Position numbers and translations under genes: made by a program. The notes beneath the pieces are model-generated. The model ran no database searches, was not told the DNA's origin, and was given only the letters and a program-made list of their open reading frames with translations. A stretch of 64,000 nt of DNA, from positions 124,001 to 188,000 of the forward strand of contig NZ_KQ949086.1 in the NCBI RefSeq assembly GCF_001514305.1. Direction: 5' to 3'. Below, in pieces: positions 1 through 9,028 of the stretch. The first letter of the stretch is position 1, and the number at the start of each line of letters is the position of its first letter. The DNA comes from Streptomyces dysideae. GTDB lineage: Bacteria; Actinomycetota; Actinomycetes; Streptomycetales; Streptomycetaceae.

Positions 1-549
1 CCCGGCGCACCGGAACCGCGTCGGCCCCCACACCCGCAGCCGCAGGCAGTCCCCGGCGTCGAGGTGGCGCACAGCCTCCTGAGCCGTCACGTCGAGCGCC
101 CCTTCCAGCACCCAGATGTGCTGTTCCAGCCCCGGCACGGGCGGCCGGTCGTAGGCGATGTCGGCGCCCGCGGCGAGCCGTCCCTCGACGAGTTCGCCGC
201 GCAGCCCGGTGTGCGGCGGTGACACGGACCGCCGTACGAACCCGGAGGCCCGGTCCTCCCACACCTGTTGCTCGGCGGCCCGCACCAGCAGGGCCGGCTC
301 TGCCTCGATCTCGCCGAGCAGTTGGGACATGGTCCGGCCGTACACGGCGCACAGGCGGTTCAGCATCGAGGCGGTGGGACTGATCTCGGCCCGTTCGGCC
401 CGGGAGAGCGTCGACCTGCTCACACCGCTGCGCTCCGCCAGCTCTCCGAGGGACCAGCCGTGTTCGGCGCGCAGCTCGGCGAGGCGAGCGCCCAGGCGGA
501 CGTCGACGGGGTCAGGAGCGGGCGTGCCCCGATCTGTCGCTTGTCTCAT
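1..549 (-). CDS. Xre-family regulator with C-terminal cupin domain (3' end outside window)
   Basis: Probable DNA-binding regulator. My reading of the reverse strand gives about 183 residues with no stop before the window edge. Residues ~18-72 form a lambda-repressor-type HTH (LGARLAELRAEHGWSLGELA, then SGVSRSTLSRAE). After ~110 a cupin-like segment contains GLEQHIWVLEGAL, as in the HTH-cupin family that senses a small ligand. The ATG at 547-549 has no Shine-Dalgarno. A TAGCTT hexamer (reverse strand, 557-562) ends 7 nt before it, which suggests a leaderless transcript. An inverted repeat GGGA-N5-TCCC (554-566) overlaps that hexamer and could be an autoregulatory operator. Ligand unknown. The architecture matches the regulator at 20277-20897. 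Confidence 0.85.
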   Translation of the reverse strand, partial: MRQATDRGTPAPDPVDVRLGARLAELRAEHGWSLGELAERSGVSRSTLSRAERAEISPTASMLNRLCAVYGRTMSQLLGEIEAEPALLVRAAEQQVWEDRASGFVRRSVSPPHTGLRGELVEGRLAAGADIAYDRPPVPGLEQHIWVLEGALDVTAQEAVRHLDAGDCLRLRVWGPTRFRCAG

Positions 550-595
550 ATTCGGGAAGCTATCCCATATACGAAACGGGCGCGTTACGGAGAAC

Positions 596-1498
596 TCACG
601 TCTGTGCCGCCTCGCCCAGGGCATCCAGCACAGGCCGGATCAGCGGATGCCCCTCCGCGCCACGCCGTACGGCCGCGAAGACCCGCCGGGTCGGCGCCAC
701 TCCGTCGACGGGCCGGACGACCACGCCCGTGAGGTCCATGCCACGCAGGGCCGAGCGCGGTACGAGGGCCACCCCCGCGTCCGCCGACGCCAGCGCCACG
801 ACCGCGCGGAAGTCGTCGGAGGAGTGCTCCAGGCGCGGCTGGAAACCGGCGTTCTCGCAGGCCAGGACCACCACGTCATGGCAGGGATTGCCGGGGTACG
901 GGCCGATCCACGGGTCCTTGGCCAGCTCCGCGAGCGGCACCTCCTCAGCGTCGGCGAGGCGGTGCGCGACCGGGACGACCGCGTCGAAGGGCTCCGCGTA
1001 CAGCGGGACGTGGCTGAGGCGGGGGTCGTCGGCGGGCGGCGCCCCGCGGTACTCGACGGCCACCGCGACGTCGACCTGCCGGTCCAGCACCATCGGCAGG
1101 CTGGCGTCGCCCTCGGCGTCCTGGACGCGGAGGCGGATGCCGGGCGCCGAGGCGGCGAGGCGGGCCACGGCGGGCGCGACGACCTGGGCGATGCCGGTGG
1201 CGAAGGAGGCGACGGTGACGGTGCCGGCCGCGCCCGAGCTGTACGCCGCCAACTCGGCCTCTGCGCGCTCCAGTTGGGCAAGGACGGCGTTGGTGTGGCT
1301 GAGCAGGATCTCACCGGCCGGGGTCAGCCGTACGCCCTTCGCGCCGCGCTCGACCAGGCGGTGGCCGGTCTCCTGCTCGAGAGCGGTCAGCTGCTGGGAG
1401 ACCGCCGACGGCGTGAGATACAGCGCGGCGGCAGCCGCCGTGACCGTGCGGTGGTCGGCCACCGCACGGAGGATGTGGAGCCGCCGCGCTTCGATCAC
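596..1498 (-). CDS. LysR-family transcriptional regulator
   Basis: A 300-residue protein with the standard LysR length. Residues 1-60 carry the winged HTH (LYLTPSAVSQQLTALEQETG) and ~85-295 the periplasmic-binding-protein-like effector domain. It starts at a GTG 37 nt after kbl and is probably the last gene of a tdh-kbl-lysR operon, so it may control threonine catabolism. That role is inferred from position. The spacer around 1500-1515 contains an ATCGATTGT...CAAAT stretch that could be a LysR box. Confidence 0.9.
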   Translation of the reverse strand: MIEARRLHILRAVADHRTVTAAAAALYLTPSAVSQQLTALEQETGHRLVERGAKGVRLTPAGEILLSHTNAVLAQLERAEAELAAYSSGAAGTVTVASFATGIAQVVAPAVARLAASAPGIRLRVQDAEGDASLPMVLDRQVDVAVAVEYRGAPPADDPRLSHVPLYAEPFDAVVPVAHRLADAEEVPLAELAKDPWIGPYPGNPCHDVVVLACENAGFQPRLEHSSDDFRAVVALASADAGVALVPRSALRGMDLTGVVVRPVDGVAPTRRVFAAVRRGAEGHPLIRPVLDALGEAAQT

Positions 1499-1535
1499 GG
1501 GATCGATTGTCTCAAATGCCCCCTGCGCCCCCCGC

Positions 1536-2729
1536 TCAGCCCTCCAGCTCCGCCCGCGCCGCCACGAAGGCGTCCACCACGCGGTTCACGTCCTCCGTCG
1601 AGTGCGCGGCCGACAGCTGCACCCGGATCCGGGCCTGGCCCTGCGGTACGACCGGGTACGAGAAGCCGATCACGTACACGCCCCGCTCCAGCAGCAGCTC
1701 CGCCATGCGGGCCGCCTTCGCCGCGTCGCCGATCATCACAGGTGCGATGGCGTGGTCACCGGGGAGGATGTCGAAGCCCGCGTCCGTCATACGTTGGCGG
1801 AACAGGGCGGTGTTCGCGGCGAGCTTCTCCCGCAGGTCCCCCGCCGACTCCAGCAGGTCGAGCACCTTCAGGGAGGCCGCGGCGATCACCGGGGCCAGGG
1901 TGTTCGAGAAGAGGTACGGGCGGGAGCGCTGGCGCAGCAGGGCGACGATCTCCGCGCGGGCCGCCACATAGCCGCCCGACGCGCCGCCCAGCGCCTTGCC
2001 GAGCGTGCCGGTGATGATGTCGACACGGTCCATGACGCCGTGCAGCTCGGGGGTGCCACGGCCGCCGGGACCGACGAAACCGACGGCATGCGAGTCGTCG
2101 ACCATGACCATCGCGTCGTAGCGGTCGGCGAGGTCGCAGATCTCCCGCAGCGGCGCCACATAGCCGTCCATGGAGAAGACGCCGTCGGTGACGATCAGCT
2201 TCCTGCGCGCGCCCTCGGCCTCCTTCAACTGCCGTTCCAGGTCGGCGAGATCACGGTTGGCGTAGCGGAAGCGGCGGGCCTTGGAGAGGCGGATGCCGTC
2301 GATGATCGACGCGTGGTTGAGGGCGTCGGAGATCACCGCGTCCTGCTCGCCGAGCAGCGTCTCGAAGACACCGCCGTTGGCGTCGAAGCAGGAGGAGTAC
2401 AGGATCGTGTCCTCCTGGCCGAGGAAGGCGGACAGCCGCGCTTCCAGCTCCTTGTGCACCTCCTGTGTGCCGCAGATGAAGCGCACGGAGGCCATGCCGT
2501 AGCCCCAGCGGTCGAGGGCCTCGTGGGCGGCCGCGATCACTTCGGGGTGGTCGGCGAGGCCGAGGTAGTTGTTGGCGCAGAAGTTGAGGACCTCGCCGGG
2601 ACGGCCGCCCGCGGTGACGCTCACGGTCGCGGACTGCGGGGTGCCGATGACGCGCTCGGGCTTGTGCAGACCGGCGGCGCGGATCTCGTCGAGGGTGGCG
2701 CGGAGGTCGTCGCGCACGGAGTCGAACAT
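1536..2729 (-). CDS. kbl: Glycine C-acetyltransferase (2-amino-3-ketobutyrate CoA ligase)
   Basis: PLP enzyme that cleaves 2-amino-3-ketobutyrate with CoA to glycine and acetyl-CoA, the second step of threonine degradation. It has 397 residues, full length for the family. The Schiff-base lysine is K245 in GTLGKALGG. VDDSHAVGFVG (~210-220) and NFCANNYLGL (~49-58) are typical alpha-oxoamine synthase motifs. AGGAGC lies 6 nt before the ATG. It follows tdh by 40 nt, and the two enzymes normally act as a channelled pair in the cytoplasm. Confidence 0.96.
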   Translation of the reverse strand: MFDSVRDDLRATLDEIRAAGLHKPERVIGTPQSATVSVTAGGRPGEVLNFCANNYLGLADHPEVIAAAHEALDRWGYGMASVRFICGTQEVHKELEARLSAFLGQEDTILYSSCFDANGGVFETLLGEQDAVISDALNHASIIDGIRLSKARRFRYANRDLADLERQLKEAEGARRKLIVTDGVFSMDGYVAPLREICDLADRYDAMVMVDDSHAVGFVGPGGRGTPELHGVMDRVDIITGTLGKALGGASGGYVAARAEIVALLRQRSRPYLFSNTLAPVIAAASLKVLDLLESAGDLREKLAANTALFRQRMTDAGFDILPGDHAIAPVMIGDAAKAARMAELLLERGVYVIGFSYPVVPQGQARIRVQLSAAHSTEDVNRVVDAFVAARAELEG

Positions 2730-2769
2730 CTCAAAGCTCCTAGGAATGCAGATGACTTACGCGGGTGAC

Positions 2770-3798
2770 TTACGCGGTCCAGTCGAGGATGACCTTGCCG
2801 CCGCAGCCGCTCGCCGCGTCGGCGAACGCCGCCTCGAAGTCGCGGTAGCCGTACCGGCCGGTGATCACGGGGGCGAGGTCGAGGCCGCCTTCCAGCAGGA
2901 CGGACATCGCGTACCAGGTCTCGAACATCTCGCGGCCGTAGATGCCCTTGATGGTGATCATCGAGGTGACGACACGGGCCCAGTCGACCGGGAACTCCTG
3001 CGCCGGCAGGCCGAGCATCGCGATCCGGCCGCCGTGCGTCATGTTGGCGATCATGTCGCGCATCGCCTCGGGGCGGCCGGACATCTCCAGGCCGATGTCG
3101 AAGCCCTCGCGCAGGCCCAGCTCCCGCTGTCCGTCGGCAACTCGAGCCTGCGACACATTCAGTGCCAGACTCACGCCGATCTTGCGGGCCAGTTCCAGGC
3201 GCTCCTCGCTGACGTCGGTGATCACGACGTGGCGCGCGCCCGCGTGCCGGGCCACCGCGGCCGCCATCAGGCCGATCGGGCCGGCGCCGGTGATCAGGAC
3301 GTCCTCGCCGACCAGCGGGAAGGACAGCGCGGTGTGCACGGCGTTGCCGAACGGGTCGAAGATCGCGGCGACGTCGAGGTCGACGGGAACGCGGTGCACC
3401 CACACGTTGGCGGCGGGCAGGGCGACGTACTCGGCGAAGGCACCGTGCCGTCCGACGCCGAGCCCGACCGTGGCCCGGCACAGGTGGCGGCGTCCGGCGA
3501 GGCAGTTGCGGCACTTGCCGCACACCAGGTGGCCCTCGCCGCTGACCCGGTCACCGGGCTTGATGTCCGCCACGTCCCGGCCGGTGTCGACGACCTCGCC
3601 GACGAACTCGTGCCCGAGCACCAGCGGGGTGCGGATCGCCTGCTGCGCCCAGCCGTCCCAGGACCGGATGTGCAGGTCGGTGCCGCAGATGCCGGTGCGC
3701 AGCACCTTGATCAGTACGTCACCGGGGCCGACGGCCGGTTCCGGGACGTCCGCGAGCCAGAGCCCGGGCTCCGCCTTCTCCTTGACCAGCGCCTTCAC
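2770..3798 (-). CDS. tdh: L-threonine 3-dehydrogenase
   Basis: Zinc-dependent medium-chain dehydrogenase that oxidises L-threonine to 2-amino-3-ketobutyrate with NAD+. I place the start at the GTG at 3796-3798 because AGGAG precedes it and because it gives 342 residues, the family's usual length. A longer reading from 3882 adds an unconserved tail. C38 with H63/E64 form the catalytic zinc site (GICGTD, GHEF), and C93, C96, C99 and C107 the structural one. A Rossmann motif follows (ITGAGPIGLMAA). First gene of the tdh-kbl-lysR operon. Confidence 0.96.
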   Translation of the reverse strand: MKALVKEKAEPGLWLADVPEPAVGPGDVLIKVLRTGICGTDLHIRSWDGWAQQAIRTPLVLGHEFVGEVVDTGRDVADIKPGDRVSGEGHLVCGKCRNCLAGRRHLCRATVGLGVGRHGAFAEYVALPAANVWVHRVPVDLDVAAIFDPFGNAVHTALSFPLVGEDVLITGAGPIGLMAAAVARHAGARHVVITDVSEERLELARKIGVSLALNVSQARVADGQRELGLREGFDIGLEMSGRPEAMRDMIANMTHGGRIAMLGLPAQEFPVDWARVVTSMITIKGIYGREMFETWYAMSVLLEGGLDLAPVITGRYGYRDFEAAFADAASGCGGKVILDWTA

Positions 3799-4104
3799 GC
3801 TACGGCTCCTGTGGGTGAGTTCCCGGTCGCGGACATGCCGAAGGCGCCCGTGACCAGGGAGAGGGGTGGAATCGCGTAGCAATCTGCCGTACGGCGGCGT
3901 CCTGGTCCATCGAGGATTTCTTAAGCGGAGCCGCAGCTTTCCTTCACGCCGGCTGCCCCCGCTCGAAATGAGCGCTCAGCTCCGGCTCCGGCGGCGGTAC
4001 GTCCCGTACGGCACCGCCCGCGCGCAGCGACTCCGTCGCCCCGGCTGAAAACCCGGCCAACTCCCCTGGCCCACGCGGACATGCAGACATGCCGAATTCG
4101 GCGT
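3799..4104. other. Intergenic region upstream of tdh and downstream of the conservon operon
   Basis: No convincing gene. It should hold the tdh promoter and the end of the conservon transcript. One imperfect GC-rich hairpin, GGCGGT (3993-3998) with ACCGCC (4013-4018), lies about 90 nt past the GAF gene stop and may be its terminator. I see no clear operator. Confidence 0.4.
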
Positions 4105-4680
4105 TCACAGCGGGAATCCGTCGGCTTCCCGCCGCTCCAGCCGCATCACCAGCTCCGCCGCCGACGCCTTGATGGTCTCCAGACCGGCCCTCCCCCACGG
4201 CCGCGGCTGCACGTCGACCACACACACCGTGCCCAGCACCATGCCCGTGGCGGCGATGAGCGGAGCGCCCAGATAGGAGCGGATGCCGAACTCGTCGACG
4301 ACCGGGTTGCCCGCGAACCGCGGGTAGTCGCAGACGTCCTCCAGGACCAGCGCCTTGCGCCGGACGACCACATGGGGACAGAAGCCATGGTCGCGTTCCA
4401 TGTGGCGGCCCAGCTCCGGCTTCCGGTCGTCGACGCGCACGACGGGGCGGACGTCCGGGGTGTGCAGCCCCGCGAAGAACTGCCGGTTCTCGTCAATGAA
4501 GTTGACCATGGCGTACGGCGCCCCGGTCAGCTCGGCGAGGTAGTCCGCGAAGGCGTCGAGTGCGGGGTCCGGGCGCTCGCCCAGGCCCAGCAGGCGCAGC
4601 TGACGCGCGCGGGCGGGCGCCTCCTTGTCGTCGGGCGTGAGCAGCAGCCGACCTGCCGGGCGGGGCGGGTCATAGCTCAT
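4105..4680 (-). CDS. GAF-domain sensor protein attached to a conservon
   Basis: A 191-residue soluble protein that is almost entirely one GAF domain (~40-185), with PYAMVNFIDENRQFFAGL and SYLGAPLIAATGMVLGTVCV as landmark strands. GAF domains bind small ligands or haem; nothing here identifies the ligand. It begins 61 nt after the CvnD gene on the same strand and is probably co-transcribed, so it may modulate the conservon GTPase complex. That role is inferred from context. Confidence 0.85.
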   Translation of the reverse strand: MSYDPPRPAGRLLLTPDDKEAPARARQLRLLGLGERPDPALDAFADYLAELTGAPYAMVNFIDENRQFFAGLHTPDVRPVVRVDDRKPELGRHMERDHGFCPHVVVRRKALVLEDVCDYPRFAGNPVVDEFGIRSYLGAPLIAATGMVLGTVCVVDVQPRPWGRAGLETIKASAAELVMRLERREADGFPL

Positions 4681-4741
4681 GGGCGGGTTCCGTCGCTGTG
4701 GACGTACGTCATATGCGGCTCCGTGGCTGTGTGTGCGGGTG

Positions 4742-5341
4742 TCACATGTGGGCGCCGTGGCTCGGCGCGGTCACCGGCGCGTGGGTGATGAGGTGGCGGA
4801 CCAGGGTCAGCAGGGTCTGGACCCCGGAGCTGGAGATCCGGGCGTCGCAGCGGACGACGGGGATCTCCGGCGGGAGGTCGATGGCGGTGCGGACCTCCTC
4901 GGGTTCGTAGCGGTACCCGCCGTCGAACTCGTTGATCGCGACGATGAAGCCGAGACCGCGCTGTTCGAAGAAGTCGACGGCGGCGAAGCAGTCCTCCAGT
5001 CGCCGGGTGTCGGCGAGGATCACCGCGCCGAGCGCCCCTTCCGAGAGCTCGTCCCACATGAACCAGAACCGTTCCTGTCCGGGCGTGCCGAACAGGTACA
5101 GCACATGTTCCGGATCGACAGTGATGCGGCCGAAGTCCATGGCCACCGTCGTCTCGACCTTGTTCTCGATCCCTTCGAGGCTGTCGGTCGCGGCGCTGAC
5201 CGTGGTGAGCAGTTCCTCCGTACTGAGCGGCGCGATCTCACTGACCGCACCGACGAAGGTCGTCTTGCCGGCCCCGAACCCTCCCGCAACCAAGATCTTC
5301 AGTGCGGTGGGGAAGGGGTCAGAGCTGTCGTCGTAGTCCAT
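4742..5341 (-). CDS. cvnD: Conservon GTPase CvnD
   Basis: Small Ras-like GTP-binding protein of 199 residues. The G1/P-loop is GGFGAGKTTF (~20-29), G3 is GTPGQERF and the NKxD equivalent is INEFD. CvnD proteins act with CvnA-C in a membrane-associated signalling complex that resembles eukaryotic GPCR modules. The start overlaps the end of the DUF742 gene by 23 nt, which suggests translational coupling. The specific cvn number cannot be assigned from sequence alone. Confidence 0.93.
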   Translation of the reverse strand: MDYDDSSDPFPTALKILVAGGFGAGKTTFVGAVSEIAPLSTEELLTTVSAATDSLEGIENKVETTVAMDFGRITVDPEHVLYLFGTPGQERFWFMWDELSEGALGAVILADTRRLEDCFAAVDFFEQRGLGFIVAINEFDGGYRYEPEEVRTAIDLPPEIPVVRCDARISSSGVQTLLTLVRHLITHAPVTAPSHGAHM

Positions 5342-5690
5342 CGAGCACTGCCTCCAGAAGAGCCCGGTCAGTCGGGTTGTGGTGGAACTCGGGGGGCTTG
5401 GTGGTGAGCGCCCCGCAGTCGACGAGGTCCGACAGCAGCACCTTGGTGACCACCGCCGGCAGCTTCAGATGAGCGGCGACCTCGGCGACCGACACGGGCA
5501 GGCGGCACAGGTCGAGTGCCTGCGCGTGCTCCAGGCCGAGATAGCCGAGAGGGGTCGCTCCGGTGGCCATCACGTGCGACAGCAGGTCGAGCGCGATGGT
5601 GGGCCGGGTGCGGCCGTTGCTGACCGTGAAGGGGCGCACAAGGCGTCCGGCCGCATCGTCCAGCCAAGGCCCGTCGCCGGCCGCCGCCAC
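5319..5690 (-). CDS. cvnC: DUF742 conservon protein CvnC
   Basis: A 123-residue protein with the DUF742 hallmarks GPWLDDAAGRLVRPFTVSNG near the N-terminus and a winged-helix-like core (LPVSVAEVAAHLKLP) that probably acts as an adaptor. I start it at the GTG at 5688-5690. GATGAGG, inside the cvnB stop region, serves as ribosome-binding site, and the two genes are 2 nt apart. Reading further upstream would only translate cvnB in another frame. Confidence 0.92.
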   Translation of the reverse strand: MAAAGDGPWLDDAAGRLVRPFTVSNGRTRPTIALDLLSHVMATGATPLGYLGLEHAQALDLCRLPVSVAEVAAHLKLPAVVTKVLLSDLVDCGALTTKPPEFHHNPTDRALLEAVLDGLRRQL

Positions 5691-5692
5691 GT

Positions 5693-6127
5693 TCAATGCC
5701 TCATCGCAGACGGTTCGACGGCGTGCTGCCGGGGTGCGGTCACCAGGTAGGGGCGGACGCTCTTGACCAGCATCGCCATCTCGTAGCCGAGCACCGCCGC
5801 GTCGGCCTCGCGGCCGGCCAGGACGGCGAGGCAGGTGCCGGAGCCGGCAGTGGTCACGAAGAGCAGCGTCGAGTCGAGTTCGACGACGACCTGGCGCACG
5901 TCTCCGCCGTCGCCGAACCGCACGCCCGCGCTGCGGCCGAGGGAGTACAGGCCCGAGGCCAGGGCGGCCATGTGGTCGGCGCTGTCCGGGTCGAGGCCGT
6001 GAACCGACTTCACGAGCCCGTCGCAGGAGAGGAGTACCGCGCTGGTGGTGTGCGGTACGCGCTGCACGAGGCCGCTCATCAGCCAGTCGAGATCGGATAC
6101 ATGGCCGGTCGGCGCTTCGCTCGCCAT
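5693..6127 (-). CDS. cvnB: Roadblock/LC7-domain conservon protein CvnB
   Basis: A 144-residue roadblock/LC7 protein. This family regulates small GTPases and in conservons partners CvnD. The fold spans nearly the whole protein: LDWLMSGLVQRVPHTTSAVL at the N-terminus and FVTTAGSGTCLAVLAGREAD in the centre. The ATG at 6125-6127 begins the conserved MASEAPTG stretch. A longer reading to 6211 adds a low-complexity tail without homology features. It lies 80 nt after cvnA. Confidence 0.92.
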   Translation of the reverse strand: MASEAPTGHVSDLDWLMSGLVQRVPHTTSAVLLSCDGLVKSVHGLDPDSADHMAALASGLYSLGRSAGVRFGDGGDVRQVVVELDSTLLFVTTAGSGTCLAVLAGREADAAVLGYEMAMLVKSVRPYLVTAPRQHAVEPSAMRH

Positions 6128-6207
6128 GATGGATCGACTCCTTGGGGTACGAAGGTCTGCGGGAGCGCTGGGGGCGGGGGTGGTCTTGGGGGCGGTTGCG
6201 GGGGTGG

Positions 6208-8553
6208 TCATCCGGCTGGTGCGCTCCCGTCGTGCCGGGTGGTGTGGTCATGACCGGGCTCGGGCCCGGGGCGTGCCTCGGTTGTATGGGCCGGGTCCAT
6301 GGGTCGTACGCCCATGGAGCGCGGCGGAGTCATGGGGGCTGCGTCTGTGTGGGGGCCGTCGTCCAGGGGCGTCGGCCGAAGCCGGGTGACGCCCAGGCGC
6401 GGGGGCTCCGGGGGCATCGACTCGCGGGTCGTCGGCTCGAAGCGGGGTGCCTCGGGTGCCGGTGCCTCGGAGGCCGGTGAGGCCGGTGAGGCCGGTGAGG
6501 CCGGTGAGGCCGGTGAGGCCGGTGAGGCCGACGTCTGGAAGCCCAACGCCGTTTCACTGGACGCCGTGTCACCGAGCCCTGTGTCTCCGAACCTCGTGGC
6601 GCCGGCCCCTGTGTCGCCAGCCCCCCTGTGCCCAGCCCCCCTGTGCCCGGACCCCATGTGCCCGGACCCCATGTGACCGGACCCCATGTGACCGGACTCC
6701 ATCTCACCGGACTCCATCTCACCGGACTCCATACGCGCCGACTCCACGTGCGCCGACTCCATGTGCGGCTGGGTCTCCGCGAGGCCGATGCCGCGCTGGA
6801 AGGCCGCCATCAGGCCGGGGTCGTGGCCCGCGAGGTACTCGGAGTCCTGGCGGGGTGCCGGGCCGTCGCGGAGTTGGGGGGCGATGTGTTCCTGGGCGCG
6901 GCGGCGGGGCAGTTGGGGTTTGCCCATGGTGCCGCGGACGGTTCCACCGACGCGCGGGGCGGGCAGTGCGGCCGCGTGCTCCGTGAGGTTCTCGGCGAGC
7001 AGCGGACGGTGGTCGGGCCTGATGCCGGGTACGGCCTCCGCCGGGTTGGCCCGCTGTTCCTGGGCGCCTCGCACGGGCAGCGGCGCCGGTCCGGCGCCGT
7101 TCGCCATCGGGGCCATGCCTCGTCCGGCGTCACCCGGCTGCCGACGGGACCCGGCGTCGGCGGACGCAACCCGCTGCCCGGCCTCGGGCGCGGGCGCGGG
7201 CTGCCGCATCTGCGGACGCGGCTGCGGGTGCGACTGCGCCCGCGACTGCTGTTGCTGCGGCGACGGTACGGCGGTCCCCACCGCCCCCGTCGCTGCCCCC
7301 GCCCCGGTTTCCTGCACCCGCGATACGGCCCCGTGGCCCCCGGGCTCGGTCCCCAGCAGCGCCTGCGGCACGACGAGGACGGCCTGGACACCGCCGTAGA
7401 TGTTGGTCTGCAGCCGCACGCTGATGCCGTGCCGCCGTGCGAGCTGCGACACCACGAACAGCCCGATGCGCCCGTCCGCCAGCAGGCTGGCGACGTTGAC
7501 CTGGTCGGGGTCGGCGAGCAGGGCGTTCATCCGGCTCTGCTCGCCGACGGGCATGCCGAGGCCGCGGTCCTCGACCTCGACGGCGAGACCCGAGGTGACG
7601 AGGTTGGCGCGCAGCAGCACCTGGGTGTGCGGGGCGGAGAACACCGTGGCGTTCTCGACGAGTTCGGCCAGCAGGTGGATGACGTCGGCGACGGCGTGCC
7701 CGCGCAGGGTGCCGTCGATCGGCGGTACGAGCTTGACCCGCGAGTACTGCTCGACCTCGGCGATGGCCGAGCGCAGCACCTCGGTCATGGAGACCGGGTT
7801 GCTCCACTGCCGCCGGGACACGGCGCCGCCGAGCACGGCGAGGTTCTCGGCGTGGCGACGGATGCGGGTGGCGAGGTGGTCGACATGGAAGAGGCCCTTG
7901 AGCAGGTCGGGGTCCTCGATCTCGTTCTCGAGCTCGTCGAGGATCGAGATCTCACGGTGCACGAGCGACTGAAGGCGCCGCGCGAGGTTGACGAAGACCT
8001 CGAGCTTCTGTTCGCTGCCGGCCTGGCTGGAGAGCTGGGCGGCCTGCACGACGGCGGTGACGGCCCCGTCGTGGGCGCGGGCCAGGTCGGCGGCGAGCAG
8101 CTCGAAGTCGTCGGCGTCCTCGGGGGGCCCACCGCGCGGCTTGCACTGGGGCGGGCCGTCGCCGCGCCGCAGCGTCGTGACGAGGGCCCGCAGATCGGCC
8201 TCGCCGCGGGCGCTGTTGCGGCGCAGGGCGCCGATGCGGTCGCTCACGGACCTGGCGGCGCGGTCGGCGGCCACGGCGGCGATCACGATGCCCACGCAGG
8301 TCACGAAGACCGCGCCGCCGAGTACACCCCAAAGGGTGAGGCTGGAGCGGGCCCCGGTGGAGCGCACGGTGAACAGGACGGCCGCGCAGCCGCTGAGGGC
8401 GACCGCGACGGGCGGCAGCACGGCGAGCCGCAGCAGTTGGGGCCGTATGTGGGTCTCGGGCAGCGCGGGTGCGGTGCGGGCGGCGGGCGGCCGGCCGTGC
8501 CTCCCGCCCTCACGGCGGTCTGCGCGTGCGGCCGGGGCGCGGAGCTGAGACAT
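6208..8553 (-). CDS. cvnA: Conservon sensor histidine kinase-like protein CvnA
   Basis: A 781-residue membrane protein. Two predicted transmembrane helices (~41-63 and ~74-97) precede a coiled signalling region and a HATPase_c domain. The N box is in LAELVENATVFSAPH and the G boxes are in EDRGLGM and DGRIGLFVVS. The last ~350 residues are low complexity: Gln/Pro-rich, then short repeats built on MESGE/MGSGH, then an ASP tripeptide run. I chose the ATG at 8551-8553 because AAGGAC precedes it; a start at 8685 is possible. First gene of cvnA-B-C-D-GAF. Confidence 0.9.
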   Translation of the reverse strand: MSQLRAPAARADRREGGRHGRPPAARTAPALPETHIRPQLLRLAVLPPVAVALSGCAAVLFTVRSTGARSSLTLWGVLGGAVFVTCVGIVIAAVAADRAARSVSDRIGALRRNSARGEADLRALVTTLRRGDGPPQCKPRGGPPEDADDFELLAADLARAHDGAVTAVVQAAQLSSQAGSEQKLEVFVNLARRLQSLVHREISILDELENEIEDPDLLKGLFHVDHLATRIRRHAENLAVLGGAVSRRQWSNPVSMTEVLRSAIAEVEQYSRVKLVPPIDGTLRGHAVADVIHLLAELVENATVFSAPHTQVLLRANLVTSGLAVEVEDRGLGMPVGEQSRMNALLADPDQVNVASLLADGRIGLFVVSQLARRHGISVRLQTNIYGGVQAVLVVPQALLGTEPGGHGAVSRVQETGAGAATGAVGTAVPSPQQQQSRAQSHPQPRPQMRQPAPAPEAGQRVASADAGSRRQPGDAGRGMAPMANGAGPAPLPVRGAQEQRANPAEAVPGIRPDHRPLLAENLTEHAAALPAPRVGGTVRGTMGKPQLPRRRAQEHIAPQLRDGPAPRQDSEYLAGHDPGLMAAFQRGIGLAETQPHMESAHVESARMESGEMESGEMESGHMGSGHMGSGHMGSGHRGAGHRGAGDTGAGATRFGDTGLGDTASSETALGFQTSASPASPASPASPASPASPASEAPAPEAPRFEPTTRESMPPEPPRLGVTRLRPTPLDDGPHTDAAPMTPPRSMGVRPMDPAHTTEARPGPEPGHDHTTRHDGSAPAG
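6472..6529. repeat. Six perfect 9-bp tandem repeats inside cvnA
   Basis: GGCCGGTGA is repeated six times without interruption and followed by a partial unit. On the coding strand it encodes an Ala-Ser-Pro tripeptide run. The unit is a multiple of three, so copy-number changes keep frame. This is coding microsatellite, not a CRISPR array. Confidence 0.9.
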
Positions 8554-8854
8554 CGGTGTCCTTGTAGTGGTCCGTCGGTCGAGGGCCTGGAGCTCGCGCG
8601 GGCTGCGCGTCTCGGGGCATGCGCCATCGCGGTGCCGGGTCGGCGCAGCCGAAGAGAATTCGGCCCTGCGTCGCCCGACGGACACTCACAGTAGTCGCCA
8701 ACGCATCATGTGCAGTGGGCAGTTGACAAAGTCCCGCACGGAGCGTCCCGCTCTGGTATGAGGCTTCGTACGACAGACCTATAAGTAGTTCCGGCCTTCG
8801 CTCGCGATCGGAAAAAGTTCGATCGGACCTCGTCAGAAGTGGTCACGAAGAAGA
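8554..8854. other. Upstream region of the conservon operon
   Basis: About 300 bp with no credible gene. It must contain the cvnA promoter on the reverse strand, and its centre (8740-8830) is less GC-rich than its surroundings. A TTGACA on the forward strand at 8723-8728 has no matching -10 and no gene downstream. Confidence 0.4.
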
Positions 8855-8893
8855 GGCGAGGGCCGGGGGCGCTGTCCGCCCCCGGCCCTCGCC
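8855..8893 (-). terminator. Long perfect hairpin downstream of the metallo-hydrolase gene
   Basis: A 17-bp perfect stem (8855-8871 with 8877-8893) closes a 5-nt loop. It lies 136 bp past the stop of the hydrolase at 9029-10207 and has no U-run, as is usual for Streptomyces terminators. Confidence 0.75.
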
Positions 8894-9028
8894 GCTTTCC
8901 GTTCCGCTGTCCGCGACGGCTCCTCCGGAGCCGTTTACCGGGCCTTCCGCACCCGCCGGCCCGACCACCGCGATGTCACCCGCCGTGTCGGCGCGCGGCA
9001 CCGCACCGCGCGCCCGGCCATCCGTCCG

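Noticed and set aside
158..2014. Long forward-strand open frame opposite the Xre, LysR and kbl genes
   Set aside because: It is antisense to three recognisable genes, with Arg/Pro/Ser-rich composition and no motif; a high-GC shadow.
6472..6529. Possible CRISPR array or regulatory iterons
   Set aside because: Units are 9 bp without spacers and lie in frame within cvnA.
8723..8763. TTGACA on the forward strand as a promoter
   Set aside because: No -10 at the right spacing and no forward gene downstream.
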